NCBI GenBank assembly: GCA_934675585.1
Contig: CAKUQY010000016.1
Span: 1 to 44,745 of the forward strand
Source: an uncultured Opitutales bacterium
Lineage (GTDB): Bacteria > Verrucomicrobiota > Verrucomicrobiia > Opitutales > UBA953
Length of the DNA stretch: 44,745 bases
Reading direction: 5' to 3'
Shown: positions 19,850 to 28,825 of the stretch, piece after piece
Layout of the letters: every line of letters begins with the position of its first letter
Position numbering within the stretch: position 1 is the stretch's first letter
Position numbers and translations under genes: made by a program
The notes under the pieces: generated by a model
Database searches by the model: none
What the model was told of the DNA's origin: nothing
Seen by the model: the letters and a program-made list of their open reading frames with translations, nothing else

Positions 19850-21296
19850 TGAAGCCGTTGCAATTATTCGCCACGGTGAAACAATCGGCATGAGTGGATT
19901 TTCTCCTGCGGGAACGCCCAAAGCTTGCGTTCGCGCTTTGGCAGAAAAAGCAAAAGCAGAGCACGCGCGCGGGAACGATTTTAAAGTGAACGTTTTTTCG
20001 GTCGCTACTGTTGTTGATGATGCTTTAGCCGAAGCCGATGCCGTTGCGTTTCGCACGCCCTACCAAACCGCGTCTATTTTGCGTAAAAAAATAAACTCAC
20101 AACAAACGCGTTTTGCAGATTATCATTTGTCGCGTTTTGCGCAAATGTTGCGTCATCATTTTTTGCCATCGATTAATGTTGCCATTGTTGAAGTTGTCGA
20201 TGTGAGCGATGACGGCGAATTAATTTTTACAACTTCGAGCGGGGCAAGCGCCGATTTTTGTTTGATGGCTGAAAAAATCATCGTCGAACGCAACCATTAT
20301 CATCGTCCAGAATTGCGTTATTTGCACGATATTTACATTCCCGCCGACCCGCCACATCGCTTGCCGATCCCGCTGACAAATCCGCGGGAACGCATCGGCA
20401 CGCAAACGCTCAAAGTCGATCCCGCAAAAATCGTTGGCATTGTCGAAAATGACGAATGCGATCACATCGCCGCATTCAAAGCAAGCGATGAAGTTACCGA
20501 TAAAATTGGCGAAAATATTTGCAATTTTTTGGTGAAAGAATTTAAGGCGGGACGCATCCCCAAAGAATTTTCGCCACTGCAATCGGGCGTCGGGAACGTC
20601 GCAAACGCCGTGCTCGCGGGCTTGGGACGCAATCCTGACGTTCCCGCATTTCAAATGTTCACCGAAGTTATTCAAGACGCGGTTATCGATTTGATTGATT
20701 CGGGACGTTGCACTTTTGCTTCGACTTGTGCGCTGACGCTTTCTGATGAATGTTTAAAACGCGTGTATGAAAATTTTGATTTTTATCGCGACAAAATTGT
20801 ATTGCGTCCACAAGAAATAACTAATAGTCCCGAGTTGGCGCGGCGCTTGGGAATGATTTGCATGAACACCGCGATCGAATTTGATTTGTTTGGTCACGTT
20901 AATTCTTCACATTTTTATGGACGCCAAATGATGAACGGCATTGGTGGCTCGGGCGATTTTTCGCGCAATGCGTATTTGACAATTTTTTCGTGTCCGTCGT
21001 GTGCAAAAAATGGCGCGATCAGTTCTGTCGTTCCCATGTGTTCTCACATCGATCATACCGAGCACGATGTCGATGTTTTGGTAACCGAATTTGGTGTGGC
21101 AGATTTGCGCGGACTTTCTCCGCGGGAACGCGCCGAGGTGATTATCGAAAATTGCGCGCATCCTGAATATCGTCAAATTTTGCGCGATTATTTGGCGCTT
21201 ACTCCTGGTTTTCACACGCCGTGTTCTGTTGCTCATGCGCTCGATTTTCACAAAGCTTTTCTTGAAACAGGCGATATGCGCAACGTCAAATTTTAA
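19821..21296 (+). CDS. Acetyl-CoA hydrolase/transferase family protein (succinyl-CoA:acetate CoA-transferase-like)
   Basis: Moves CoA between acyl-CoA and a carboxylate such as acetate, propionate or succinate in fermentative or modified TCA metabolism. 491 residues. The catalytic Glu is in TEVIQD (Glu about 282), the oxyanion loop is GVGNVANAVLAGL near 256-268, and the glycine-rich GIGGSGDF and the C-terminal LVTEFGVADLRGLSPRERA segments are typical of the Cat1/AarC branch. Starts within the end of mrdA after an AAAGGA; a second in-frame ATG follows immediately. Its linkage to cell-shape genes looks positional rather than functional. The exact acyl partners cannot be read from sequence. Confidence 0.87.
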   Translation: MMSYKILSANEAVAIIRHGETIGMSGFSPAGTPKACVRALAEKAKAEHARGNDFKVNVFSVATVVDDALAEADAVAFRTPYQTASILRKKINSQQTRFADYHLSRFAQMLRHHFLPSINVAIVEVVDVSDDGELIFTTSSGASADFCLMAEKIIVERNHYHRPELRYLHDIYIPADPPHRLPIPLTNPRERIGTQTLKVDPAKIVGIVENDECDHIAAFKASDEVTDKIGENICNFLVKEFKAGRIPKEFSPLQSGVGNVANAVLAGLGRNPDVPAFQMFTEVIQDAVIDLIDSGRCTFASTCALTLSDECLKRVYENFDFYRDKIVLRPQEITNSPELARRLGMICMNTAIEFDLFGHVNSSHFYGRQMMNGIGGSGDFSRNAYLTIFSCPSCAKNGAISSVVPMCSHIDHTEHDVDVLVTEFGVADLRGLSPRERAEVIIENCAHPEYRQILRDYLALTPGFHTPCSVAHALDFHKAFLETGDMRNVKF

Positions 21297-21332
21297 AAAT
21301 CGTTCCCGCGCAATATTCGTTCCCGTGCAAAG

Positions 21333-21361
21333 TTGCTCAATACTAAACCCTCAATTATAAT
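21333..21361 (+). promoter_or_regulatory. Promoter of the hydrolase-DedA-ATP-grasp gene, leaderless geometry
   Basis: TTGCTC (21333-21338), exactly 17 bp, TATAAT (21356-21361), then only 6 bases to the ATG at 21368. Confidence 0.82.
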
Positions 21362-21367
21362 TTTTGT

Positions 21368-24094
21368 ATGACCCAAAAACCAACTTCCGAAAAAAATCTT
21401 TGGCAACGTGTGCCGATGCGTTGGCGCGTGTTTGGCTTAATCGCATTAGTTTTAATTGCGAATTGGGTCGTGCGCGATAATTGGCCGTTGACGGTCGAGC
21501 CGCGCGAAGGGCAGACAATCGTGAGCGTTCCCGAATTGCACGTGGGCACGCAAATCGAGCAACCCGCCGTTCCCGCGACAGCACAAGGCAAGCGCGTTGA
21601 AGCCGTTTTGCTTTCGCAATTGCAACCCACGGGACGCGAAATTAATTTGGCGTATCAAATTTTTGGCGCACAAAAAGTGGGCGTTCCCGTCGTTTTAATT
21701 CATGGCGCGGCAGCCGATTCTCAACAATTAAAATCGCTCGCTGAACAACTAGCGACAACGCAAAAAGTGTTGCTCGTTGATTTGCCAGGTTGTGGCGCAA
21801 GTTCCCGCGATCTTGAAGATTATTCGATTGAAGTTTCGGCGGGAACGCTTTTTGAGTTGCTCGACAATTTAGAAATCGAACGCGCGCACGTTTTAGGATT
21901 TGGCATGGGCGGCGGCGTGGCGCTTTTTATGACCGATCAACAGCCACAACGCATCGCGTCGCTCGCGCTCGTTGGCTCAGTTGGCGCGCAAGAACACGAA
22001 TTGCTCGGCAATCACATCGTCAATAAAATCGTTTACACATTTCATCTTGGCGGATTTAAATTGCTGCAAGACCTGTTCCCGCATTTTGGCTTGCTCGACC
22101 GCGGGAACATTAATAAACAATTTGCGCGCCTGCTTTGGGATTCTGATATTTCAAAATTAGCGGCGTTTTTGCGGGAATGGAACGGCGCCGTTTTTATTGC
22201 TCACGGGCGTAGTGATTTGCAGTCGCCATTTTCTTCGGCAGAATATAATTTGCAACTTGCGCCACAAGCGATTTCTTATTTTGTCGATGGTGGACACAGC
22301 GCGCCACTTGCCGAACAAAGCGTTCCTTTGGCGACCGAGTATAAAAATTTTTTGACAAAAGCGGGAACGCCAGCGTTGGCGCGCGAAAAACCCGTTCCCG
22401 CGAGCGAACCGTTCCCGCCGATTTCTGCGGCGAGTGGCGCGCGTATCGTGATGTTGATGTTGATTATTTTGGTTTGCACTTTTGTCGCCGAAGACCCAAC
22501 GTGCTTGGCGGCGGGCTTGCTCGTTGCGCAAGGATTGATCGGATTCGTTCCCGCGAGCATCGCTTGCTTGGTGGGCATTTTTATTGGCGATTTGGTGTTG
22601 TATTTGATTGGACGTTTTTTGGGGCGTTCGATTGTGCGCAAGCCGCCGTTTAAATGGATTGTTTCAGAACAACAAATTGACGAAATGTCTGAGCGTTTTT
22701 CAAAAAATCCCAAAGGCCTTGCGCTCATTGTTTCTTCGCGATTTATTCCAGGTTCCCGCGTGCCAACATTTGTCGCGGCGGGCATTATGAAACTTGATTG
22801 GCATAAATTATTTATTTTGTTTTTTATTGCGGCAGCGTTGTGGACTCCGCCGTTAATTTTACTTGCCGAAAAAGTGGGCGGTAGCGTAATTGAGCGTTTT
22901 AAAGAATGGCATCACAATGCGGCTTGGCTTGTGATTGGCGCAATTTTGGCGTTGTATTTGTTGACGCACTATATTATCCCAGCGTTCACATGGCGCGGGC
23001 GTCGTCATCACGTGATGTTGCGTCGGCGTTTGACGCGTCATAGCAATTGGCCCGAATTTATTTTGCGTTTGCCAGTGATTGCGCAATATTTGTGGCTGTC
23101 GTTTGTGTATCGTTCGTTTTCGCTTTTTACGCTTGTAAATCGCGGTTTGGGCGATTCGGGCGGCGTTCCCGCGGGCTCAAAATATACCAGCTACAAAAAA
23201 CTTTTTGAAAATAATTCATTCGCGCGGGAACGCAATTTGGCGGTAAAAATGATTTTGCTCGAAGAAGAACGCAATCTCGAAAAGCGCTTAAATAATGCGT
23301 TGCAAGCGATTGAGCGCGAACAAATCACGTTCCCGTGCGTCGCAAAACCAGAAATGGGCGAGGGCGGTATTGGCGTGATGATTTGTAAAAACGCCGCCGA
23401 ACTCAAAGCGTGGCTCGCTGTAAATATCGACAACGCGGTTATTCAAGAATATGTCAGCGGCGAAGAATATGAAGTGCTTTGGGTGCGCCGCCCGCGTCAC
23501 ATTACGGGAACGATTACCTCGGTTATTCAAAAAGATTTTGTTGTCATCAAAGGCGACGGTGAGCGCAATCTCGAAGATTTAATTTGGGCTGATGATAAGA
23601 GTGTCAACAACGGCACGCTTTACGAAAAATTAAATTTTCGCAACGCAATGACAAAACTCGATGCCGGCGAAAAATATCAACTCGCCAAGGCGGGAACGCG
23701 CATCAAAGGCGCGCGCTACATTTATAAGCCCGAACTTAAAAGCGCCGCACTCGCGGGAACGATTGACGCACTCGTCGATGCTATGGGACGCGATATTCAT
23801 TTTATGGTGCTCGATATTCGCGTTCCCGACAAAGAATCGCTCGTTGCGGGAACGCAATTGCGCATCACTTCGATAAAAGGCGCAGGCGCAACCAATACCG
23901 CCATTTACGACGATTACGTGCGCATGGGCTCGGCTTACAACGCAACTTACAAACAATTGCATTTTTGTTTTTCAATCGGTGCAGAAATCCGCGAAGACCG
24001 CAAACTTGAGCCGACAATCAAGTCGTGGCGCTTGCTCGATATGTGGTCAACCGCGCATTCCCGCAGCGATAATTACGTAAAATTGCCCGATTAA
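21368..24094 (+). CDS. Three-domain membrane protein: degenerate alpha/beta hydrolase, DedA/VTT, ATP-grasp
   Basis: A 908-residue fusion. An N-terminal membrane helix (about residues 19-36) is followed by an alpha/beta-hydrolase fold (about 90-330: VVLIHGAAADS, DLPGCGASS, and a late His in DGGHSAPL). The nucleophile elbow reads GFGMG at 177-181, with Gly where the catalytic Ser belongs. Residues about 358-545 are a DedA/VTT domain (CTFVAEDPTCLAAG, IGDLVLYLIGRFLGRS, SRFIPGSRVPTF), the family of lipid scramblase-like membrane proteins. Residues about 600-890 resemble an ATP-grasp ligase (FPCVAKPEMGEGGIGVMI, VIQEYVSGEEYEVLWV, HFMVLDIRVPDK). Ends TAATG with the next gene. Possibly couples lipid handling to a carboxylate-amine ligation. 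Function unknown. Confidence 0.8.
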   Translation: MTQKPTSEKNLWQRVPMRWRVFGLIALVLIANWVVRDNWPLTVEPREGQTIVSVPELHVGTQIEQPAVPATAQGKRVEAVLLSQLQPTGREINLAYQIFGAQKVGVPVVLIHGAAADSQQLKSLAEQLATTQKVLLVDLPGCGASSRDLEDYSIEVSAGTLFELLDNLEIERAHVLGFGMGGGVALFMTDQQPQRIASLALVGSVGAQEHELLGNHIVNKIVYTFHLGGFKLLQDLFPHFGLLDRGNINKQFARLLWDSDISKLAAFLREWNGAVFIAHGRSDLQSPFSSAEYNLQLAPQAISYFVDGGHSAPLAEQSVPLATEYKNFLTKAGTPALAREKPVPASEPFPPISAASGARIVMLMLIILVCTFVAEDPTCLAAGLLVAQGLIGFVPASIACLVGIFIGDLVLYLIGRFLGRSIVRKPPFKWIVSEQQIDEMSERFSKNPKGLALIVSSRFIPGSRVPTFVAAGIMKLDWHKLFILFFIAAALWTPPLILLAEKVGGSVIERFKEWHHNAAWLVIGAILALYLLTHYIIPAFTWRGRRHHVMLRRRLTRHSNWPEFILRLPVIAQYLWLSFVYRSFSLFTLVNRGLGDSGGVPAGSKYTSYKKLFENNSFARERNLAVKMILLEEERNLEKRLNNALQAIEREQITFPCVAKPEMGEGGIGVMICKNAAELKAWLAVNIDNAVIQEYVSGEEYEVLWVRRPRHITGTITSVIQKDFVVIKGDGERNLEDLIWADDKSVNNGTLYEKLNFRNAMTKLDAGEKYQLAKAGTRIKGARYIYKPELKSAALAGTIDALVDAMGRDIHFMVLDIRVPDKESLVAGTQLRITSIKGAGATNTAIYDDYVRMGSAYNATYKQLHFCFSIGAEIREDRKLEPTIKSWRLLDMWSTAHSRSDNYVKLPD

Positions 24095-25173
24095 TGCGCG
24101 CGGTTTTGTTGGCATTGCTGATGTTGTTCCCGCAAATACTTTTCGCGGGAACGCCTATTTTCTCTCAAGAAAAAATTGGCAACGAGCCCGTGGTAAAAAT
24201 TTTATACAACCGCGGGGACGATGGCAATTTGTCGCGGGAACAGTTTTTTGAGCTCGTCGAAAATTTAGAAAAACAATTGACGAACGAAATCGGCGTTCCC
24301 GCCAAGCAAGGTCGCAGCTCCAAAAAAAATGCGCTCAACGACGAATTGTTTTGGCAATGGCAATGGAAAAATGGCGCGGCGCGTTTGCAAGCTGGTTTTA
24401 CTAAATCAAACAACGATTTTCGCTCTGAATATATTCGCGTTATTTTTGCAAAAAATGAAGACGCGCTCGAACTCGGCGGCGCACGCGATACCGCCAAACG
24501 CCGCGATATCAAAGAAAATCATCTCGTCATCGCCGCCAAAGGAAAACGCGTTTATATCAAAGATATTCCTATGGTCGATCAAGGGCAAAAAGGTTATTGC
24601 CTTCCCGCCGCCGTCGCTCGTATTTTTGCACTCTACGGCATGGAAAGCGTCGATCAACACGCGCTCGCCGCGGTTTGCGATTCTTCAAGCGACAAAGGCA
24701 CCAGCACTTTGGCGATGGAAAATGCACTCAGCGAAATCTCAAAAAAATTTCACGTAAAATTAGAAATTCTTGACGGGAACGATTTTGATTGGCTCAAAGA
24801 TTATAACAAAATCGCACGCAAAAAACGCGTTCCCGAGCTGAGTTTGCCAAATTTGGCAATCGCCGAACCCAACATTTTGCGAGAAGCGCGAGCCAACAAA
24901 CGACAAGTTAAAAAATGGATGAACGAAATCCGTAAAACAATCAAAAACGGCGTTCCCGTGTTGTGGAGCGTGACATTGGGAATTTATCCCGAATCGGTCC
25001 CGCTCCCGCAAACGCGCGGCGGCCACATGCGATTGATTATTGGTTATGACGATGTCGCGGGAACGATTTTATTTAGCGACACTTGGGGAAAAGGTCACGA
25101 ATTAAAATCAATTAAACAAGCCGATGCTTGCGCGATGACTTTTCGCTGCTATTCGCTAAAACCAACACGATAA
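24094..25173 (+). CDS. Secreted C39-like papain-fold cysteine peptidase
   Basis: A 359-residue exported protein; its ATG shares one base with the stop of the fusion gene, so the two are translated together. Signal peptide MRAVLLALLMLFPQILFA. The C-terminal half is a papain-like fold of the C39 type: IPMVDQGQKGYCLPAAVARI with the nucleophile Cys about 169 and the preceding oxyanion Gln, GGHMRLIIGYDD with His about 311, and FSDTWGKGHE with Asp about 329. The N-terminal 140 residues match nothing I recognise. Stand-alone C39-like peptidases can cleave peptide precursors or wall-linked peptides; the partner ATP-grasp protein suggests a peptide or amide substrate, which is inference. Confidence 0.75.
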   Translation: MRAVLLALLMLFPQILFAGTPIFSQEKIGNEPVVKILYNRGDDGNLSREQFFELVENLEKQLTNEIGVPAKQGRSSKKNALNDELFWQWQWKNGAARLQAGFTKSNNDFRSEYIRVIFAKNEDALELGGARDTAKRRDIKENHLVIAAKGKRVYIKDIPMVDQGQKGYCLPAAVARIFALYGMESVDQHALAAVCDSSSDKGTSTLAMENALSEISKKFHVKLEILDGNDFDWLKDYNKIARKKRVPELSLPNLAIAEPNILREARANKRQVKKWMNEIRKTIKNGVPVLWSVTLGIYPESVPLPQTRGGHMRLIIGYDDVAGTILFSDTWGKGHELKSIKQADACAMTFRCYSLKPTR

Positions 25174-25185
25174 GCGCGCAGGAAC

Positions 25186-25332
25186 GGGAACTTTTTATCA
25201 CCGAATTAAGCCGAATTTTTCAAACGGTTTAACGAATTGTTTGCTTTTGGAGACAAAAAAGTGCTTGCGTTTTTTTTTTGATTTTTAGAATTTTAAGTGC
25301 AAAACAACATTAACCATCAATTCTTAAAAATC
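25186..25332 (+). repeat. Duplicated upstream block of PEP-CTERM unit 1
   Basis: Nearly the same sequence precedes unit 2 at about 30700-30856, including TTTTTATCACCGAATTAAGC, the T-tract promoter and the start codon region. Together with the gene and the downstream block it forms a duplicated unit of about 1.1 kb. Confidence 0.8.
25265..25291 (+). promoter_or_regulatory. T-tract promoter of PEP-CTERM gene 1
   Basis: TTGCGT (25265-25270), a spacer of T9-G-A-T's (15 bp as written), TAGAAT (25286-25291). The TGCTTGCGT plus T-tract plus TAGAATT pattern recurs before each PEP-CTERM gene in the window. Confidence 0.6.
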
Positions 25333-25944
25333 ATGAAAAACGTAATTCTTATTTCAACATTTCTCGCCGCGGGAACGCTCGCCGCAAACGCCGCCACAAC
25401 GCTGGGTTACAAAGATGTGGGGAATTTTTATGGTGAAGGTTGGTGTGATGATAACGAGATTGCACTGATGGATTCCCCGTTGGAGCAATATTCTGGATTT
25501 TACACATTTGAAACTTCGGCTCTTGATTTTAGCAATCTTAAATCGGCGACGTTTAATATTTATTTGGAATATGCCCCACTTTGCAATTTGAAAATTTGGG
25601 CGGTGGAGCGTGAAAATACTGGTTTGAACGAAACTATTGCAAAGGAAATTATTGCGAGCGTAAATCAGGATGCTGGTTTTGTTTCAACTTCGCTTACGCC
25701 AGCTCAAAATAAGTCTATGCTTTCGATCGACATTAAATCCGTGCTTGAAAAAATTGCGCAAGGTAAGGATGTCGCGATTTTAATCGGTCTGGGAGGGTTC
25801 AGTAGTTGTTCTTTGGATTATGGCAAGGGCGCCCCTACAACCTTGTCGGTTGAATTTGCCGTTCCCGAGCCGTCGATGTTTGGGTTAGTCGCGGGAACGC
25901 TCGCGCTGGCTTTGGCGGGAACGCGCCGCCGTCGTCGTAAATAA
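25333..25944 (+). CDS. PEP-CTERM sorted exported protein, unit 1
   Basis: A 203-residue surface or exported protein. The frame is open from a GTG at 25297, but the ATG at 25333 begins the signal peptide MKNVILISTFLAAG...ANAA. The mature domain has a beta-sandwich look (GFYTFETSALDFSNLKSATF, then LSIDIKSVLEKIAQGKDVAILIG), weakly like DNRLRE-type carbohydrate-associated modules. The tail VPEPSMFGLVAGTL..RRRRRK is a PEP-CTERM signal processed by an exosortase; no exosortase gene lies in the window. GCGGGAACG motifs encode AGT in both the signal peptide and the sorting helix. Closely similar paralog at 30857. Confidence 0.85.
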   Translation: MKNVILISTFLAAGTLAANAATTLGYKDVGNFYGEGWCDDNEIALMDSPLEQYSGFYTFETSALDFSNLKSATFNIYLEYAPLCNLKIWAVERENTGLNETIAKEIIASVNQDAGFVSTSLTPAQNKSMLSIDIKSVLEKIAQGKDVAILIGLGGFSSCSLDYGKGAPTTLSVEFAVPEPSMFGLVAGTLALALAGTRRRRRK

Positions 25945-26262
25945 TTGGGGAACGCAATTTTTCGTTCCCGCGCAATTGGCGTTTGTGGTGAGGGTCGCCC
26001 TTTCAGGGCTCGTGGCTTTTATTTTCTTTTCCCAGGGCTTGCGCCTAGGCTAATTCTGTCGCGCTTTCAGCGCTCAAAGTTTGTTCCCGCGAATAAAATC
26101 CAAATAAAAAATCTGTGAAATTTATTCTAAATCCGCCTTAAGATCAAGCTTTTGTTTCCTTTGATTCCTTTGCGGTAAAAAAAATAATCCGTGAAATTTG
26201 GGCAATTCGTGGATAAAAAATCTGCGTGTTCTGCGAAATCTGCGCGAACTTCAAAAACCGTT
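25945..26262 (+). repeat. Dispersed block C, copy 1, downstream of PEP-CTERM unit 1
   Basis: Begins with GGGAACGC...GTTCCCGCGC and the GCCCTTTCAGGGC hairpin, continues with a second hairpin, GCGCTTTCAGCGC, an A/T-rich tract containing AAGCTTTTGTTTCC, and ends near TCTGCGCGAACTTC. The same block follows unit 2 (31472-31795), and an inverted copy lies at 34231-34540. No coding potential. Confidence 0.85.
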
Positions 26263-26276
26263 CCCGCGAAATTTTT

Positions 26277-26305
26277 TTGCAAGTTCCGGGAACGCCCTTT
26301 ATAAT
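26277..26305 (+). promoter_or_regulatory. Promoter of glyS
   Basis: TTGCAA (26277-26282), 17 bp spacer with CGGGAACG, TATAAT (26300-26305); 23 bases to the ATG. Confidence 0.8.
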
Positions 26306-26328
26306 TTTAGTTAACAATTTAAAATATT

Positions 26329-27840
26329 ATGGCAGATAAAAATTCTACACCTTCATTGATGGATAACATTATTAATCTTTGCAAGCGTCGCGGTTTCGTT
26401 TTTCAGTCGTCGGAAATTTACGGTGGCTACAACGGCTTTTTCGATTACGGGCCTTTGGGCGTCGAGCTGAAAAACAACATTAAGCAGGCTTGGTGGAAAG
26501 ACATGGTGCAGCGCCGCGACGATATCGTGGGGCTGGACTCAACGATTATTCACCATCCGATGACCTGGAAAGCGTCGGGACACATTGACAATTTTACGGA
26601 TCCGCTGGTGGATTGCAAGGAATCGCGCATGCGTTACCGCGCGGACCAGCTGTTTTTCGCTCCCGTCGTTGTCGCTGGCGAAACGATTGGTTATGTTTCT
26701 GTGCTTGAAGATGACGCGATGCAGGCGGCTGCGGAAGAGCAGGCGAAAGAGTTGAAGCGCAAACTCGGCAAACAGGGCGAAATGGCGGCGATCGTTTTGA
26801 AGGATTACACCGAGGCGCGTCCCGACGAATACGCGCTGATTCCTTCTCCCGCGACGGGAAAACCCGGCTCGCTCACGCCACCGCGCGCGTTCAACATGAT
26901 GTTCCAGACTTACGTGGGCGCGTTGCGCGACGAAACCGCGGTTGCGTATTTGCGTCCGGAAACGGCGCAGGGCATTTTCATCAATTTTAAAAACATCGTC
27001 GATACGGGGCGCGTGAAAGTGCCTTTTGGGATCGCGCAGATCGGCAAAGCGTTCCGCAACGAAATCAATCCGCGCAATTTCATTTTCCGTTCCCGCGAAT
27101 TTGAGCAGATGGAAATCGAATATTTTATTTCTCCGGATGCGGACTGGGCGGCGCTCCACAAGGGCTGGATCGAATACTGCATGAATTGGTTTGATAGCAT
27201 CGGCATCCCCAAAAATTGCCTTTCGACTTACGATCACCCCAAGGAAAAACTCGCGCACTATTCTAAGGGAACGACGGACATTATGTTCACGTATCCTTTC
27301 GGCGTGCAGGAATTGCAGGGTGTGGCGGCGCGTGGGAACTTCGATTTGACCCAGCACGCGAACACTTCCGGTAAAACGATCGAATATTTTGACGAAACGA
27401 CAAAAACAAAATACGTGCCGCACGTGATCGAGCCGTCGGTGGGCGTTGACCGCATTTTCTTGGCGGTGCTTTCGGCGGGCTACAAAGAAGAGGAAATCGA
27501 GGGCGAAAAGCGCGTCGTGCTCAAATTGCATCCGCGTCTGGCGCCTTACAAAGCGGCGGTGTTCCCGTTGTTGAAAAACAAGCCAGAGCTCGTCGCCCGC
27601 GCGGAAGCACTTTACAAAAAACTGCAACGCCGCTGGAACGTCGCTTACGACGCCGCGGGAGCGATCGGTCGCCGTTATCGTCGTCAGGACGAAATCGGAA
27701 CACCGTTTGGAATCACCGTCGATTTTGACACGATTGAAAAAGACGACAAAGTAACCGTGCGCGACCGCGATACGCTCGAGCAAATTCGTTTGACCGAAGA
27801 CGAGCTGATCGCTTATCTTTCTGAAAAAATCGACGGATAA
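26329..27840 (+). CDS. glyS: Glycine--tRNA ligase, dimeric single-chain type
   Basis: Charges tRNA-Gly with glycine. 503 residues, the homodimeric eukaryote/Gram-positive-like form rather than the alpha2-beta2 GlyQ/GlyS pair. The N-terminus [20 protein letters not shown] is the class II opening; [35 protein letters not shown] (motif 2) and [13 protein letters not shown] (motif 3) are all present. The C-terminal anticodon-binding domain runs from KAAVFPLL to the end. Its wobble positions use more C and G than neighbouring genes, as does gap, fitting high expression. Promoter directly upstream; ATG without Shine-Dalgarno. Confidence 0.96.
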   Translation: MADKNSTPSLMDNIINLCKRRGFVFQSSEIYGGYNGFFDYGPLGVELKNNIKQAWWKDMVQRRDDIVGLDSTIIHHPMTWKASGHIDNFTDPLVDCKESRMRYRADQLFFAPVVVAGETIGYVSVLEDDAMQAAAEEQAKELKRKLGKQGEMAAIVLKDYTEARPDEYALIPSPATGKPGSLTPPRAFNMMFQTYVGALRDETAVAYLRPETAQGIFINFKNIVDTGRVKVPFGIAQIGKAFRNEINPRNFIFRSREFEQMEIEYFISPDADWAALHKGWIEYCMNWFDSIGIPKNCLSTYDHPKEKLAHYSKGTTDIMFTYPFGVQELQGVAARGNFDLTQHANTSGKTIEYFDETTKTKYVPHVIEPSVGVDRIFLAVLSAGYKEEEIEGEKRVVLKLHPRLAPYKAAVFPLLKNKPELVARAEALYKKLQRRWNVAYDAAGAIGRRYRRQDEIGTPFGITVDFDTIEKDDKVTVRDRDTLEQIRLTEDELIAYLSEKIDG

Positions 27841-27967
27841 GAGCTGCGCGCGGGAACGACGACAACAACGACCGAGTTAAATCGTCGTTGAAAAAATCGT
27901 TCTGGCGTTCTCGTATATTTTTGTTGTTGATTTTTTATTGGAAATCCTTGATAGTAATACCACGAAT

Positions 27968-28013
27968 CCCTCTCACGCCTCTTAACAATGCGCACCAGGA
28001 GAGGGCGCTTTTT
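27968..28013 (+). terminator. Possible terminator downstream of glyS
   Basis: CCCTCTC (27968-27974) can pair with GAGAGGG (27999-28005), followed by CGCTTTTTAT. The loop is long (24 nt), so this is weak. A closer AACGACGA...TCGTCGTT pair around 27856-27890 lacks a T-run. The stretch 27841-28067 holds no gene that I can support. Confidence 0.3.
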
Positions 28014-28067
28014 ATAGAAATGTAATTTAATGAAATAGAGTCTAAATTTTCTGCTTGCGGCGCTCCG

Positions 28068-28744
28068 TTGAAACTCCCTAAAACTAATGAGGAATTGGTA
28101 AAATTGTTAGAAGCGCGCGGTTTGACCGTTGACGATTCTGTTGATGCGATTAGAAAATTAAGCGAATGTCATTATTATCGTCTATTAGCTTATCGTTCCC
28201 CGTTTTTGGAAGTGGGTTCGACGGATATTTTTCGTGCGGGAACGCGGTTTTGTGATATTTGGAATCTTTATGTTTTTGACCGCAAATTAAGATTGCTTTT
28301 AATGAATGCAATTGAGCGCTTGGAAGTTTCGTTGCGTTCGCGTTGGGCTTATGAGTTTAGAATACGGCACTTTGGCTTATGAAAATGCAGAGATTCATCA
28401 AAATAAGATTTTTGCTCAATTATTAAAAGAAGTAAAAAGATCGATAATTTTGTCGAAAGAGCCGTGTATTCGGCATTTTTTTGGATGCGAAACCGCCACA
28501 ACGTCCGCCGATTTGGGCCATTTGTGAAATTTTAACGGAAGGACAGTTGATTTCATTTTTTAATTGTTTGTCGCAAAAACAGTTAAAACAAAAAATTTTT
28601 AAGGGCTATGTTTTATTGCGAGTTATTGCGCCCCAATCGAGTTGGGAGCGAACGGTGAAGCAATTTGTTTTACAGCAACCAGCGTTTATTCCTAACGGAA
28701 TGGGATTTCCCGAAAATTGGGAAACTTTGCCTTTGTGGAAATAA
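28068..28744 (+). pseudogene. Abi-like (Abi_2 family) phage-defence protein, broken by two frameshifts
   Basis: Three successive reading frames together spell an abortive-infection protein. Frame 1 (28068-28382) has LSECHYYRLLAYRSPF, GTRFCDIWNLYVFDRKLRLL and NAIERLEVSLRSRWAYEF. Frame 2 (from about 28350) has YGTLAYENAEIHQNKI and LLKEVKRSIILSKEPCIRHF. Frame 3 (from about 28490) has PPIWAICEILTEGQLISFFN and ends MGFPENWETLPLW. The C-terminal RN.CAHHSRLWNR signature is eroded to RVIAPQSSWER, losing the histidines. The first codon is TTG. A/T-rich compared with neighbours, but it has picked up one GCGGGAACG motif (about 28237). Certainly non-functional if the sequence is accurate. Confidence 0.85.
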
Positions 28745-28788
28745 AATTTGCAGTTCCTGAAACGTTCCCGCGTTCCTGCGGTTTTTCA

Positions 28789-28818
28789 TTGTCAGCATCG
28801 CTGAGTTATTATTAGAAT
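28789..28818 (+). promoter_or_regulatory. Promoter of the SDR gene, leaderless geometry
   Basis: TTGTCA (28789-28794), 18 bp, TAGAAT (28813-28818), then 7 bases to the ATG at 28826. Confidence 0.65.
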
Positions 28819-28825
28819 ATATTTT

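Noticed and set aside
21301..24160. Regularly recurring GGGAACG considered as a CRISPR-like or tandem array
   Set aside because: The copies are unevenly spaced, occur in both orientations and lie inside conserved genes; there are no spacers or repeats of CRISPR size.
26100..26328. A riboswitch or T-box upstream of glyS
   Set aside because: The upstream DNA is block C, present elsewhere without glyS; no T-box sequence (TGGNACC-type) or glycine aptamer pattern was seen, and the leader from the promoter is only about 17 bases.
26539..27783. 414-codon minus-strand frame opposite glyS
   Set aside because: It is an Arg/Phe/His-rich shadow produced by the codon use of glyS on the other strand; it has no recognisable motif and no start context.
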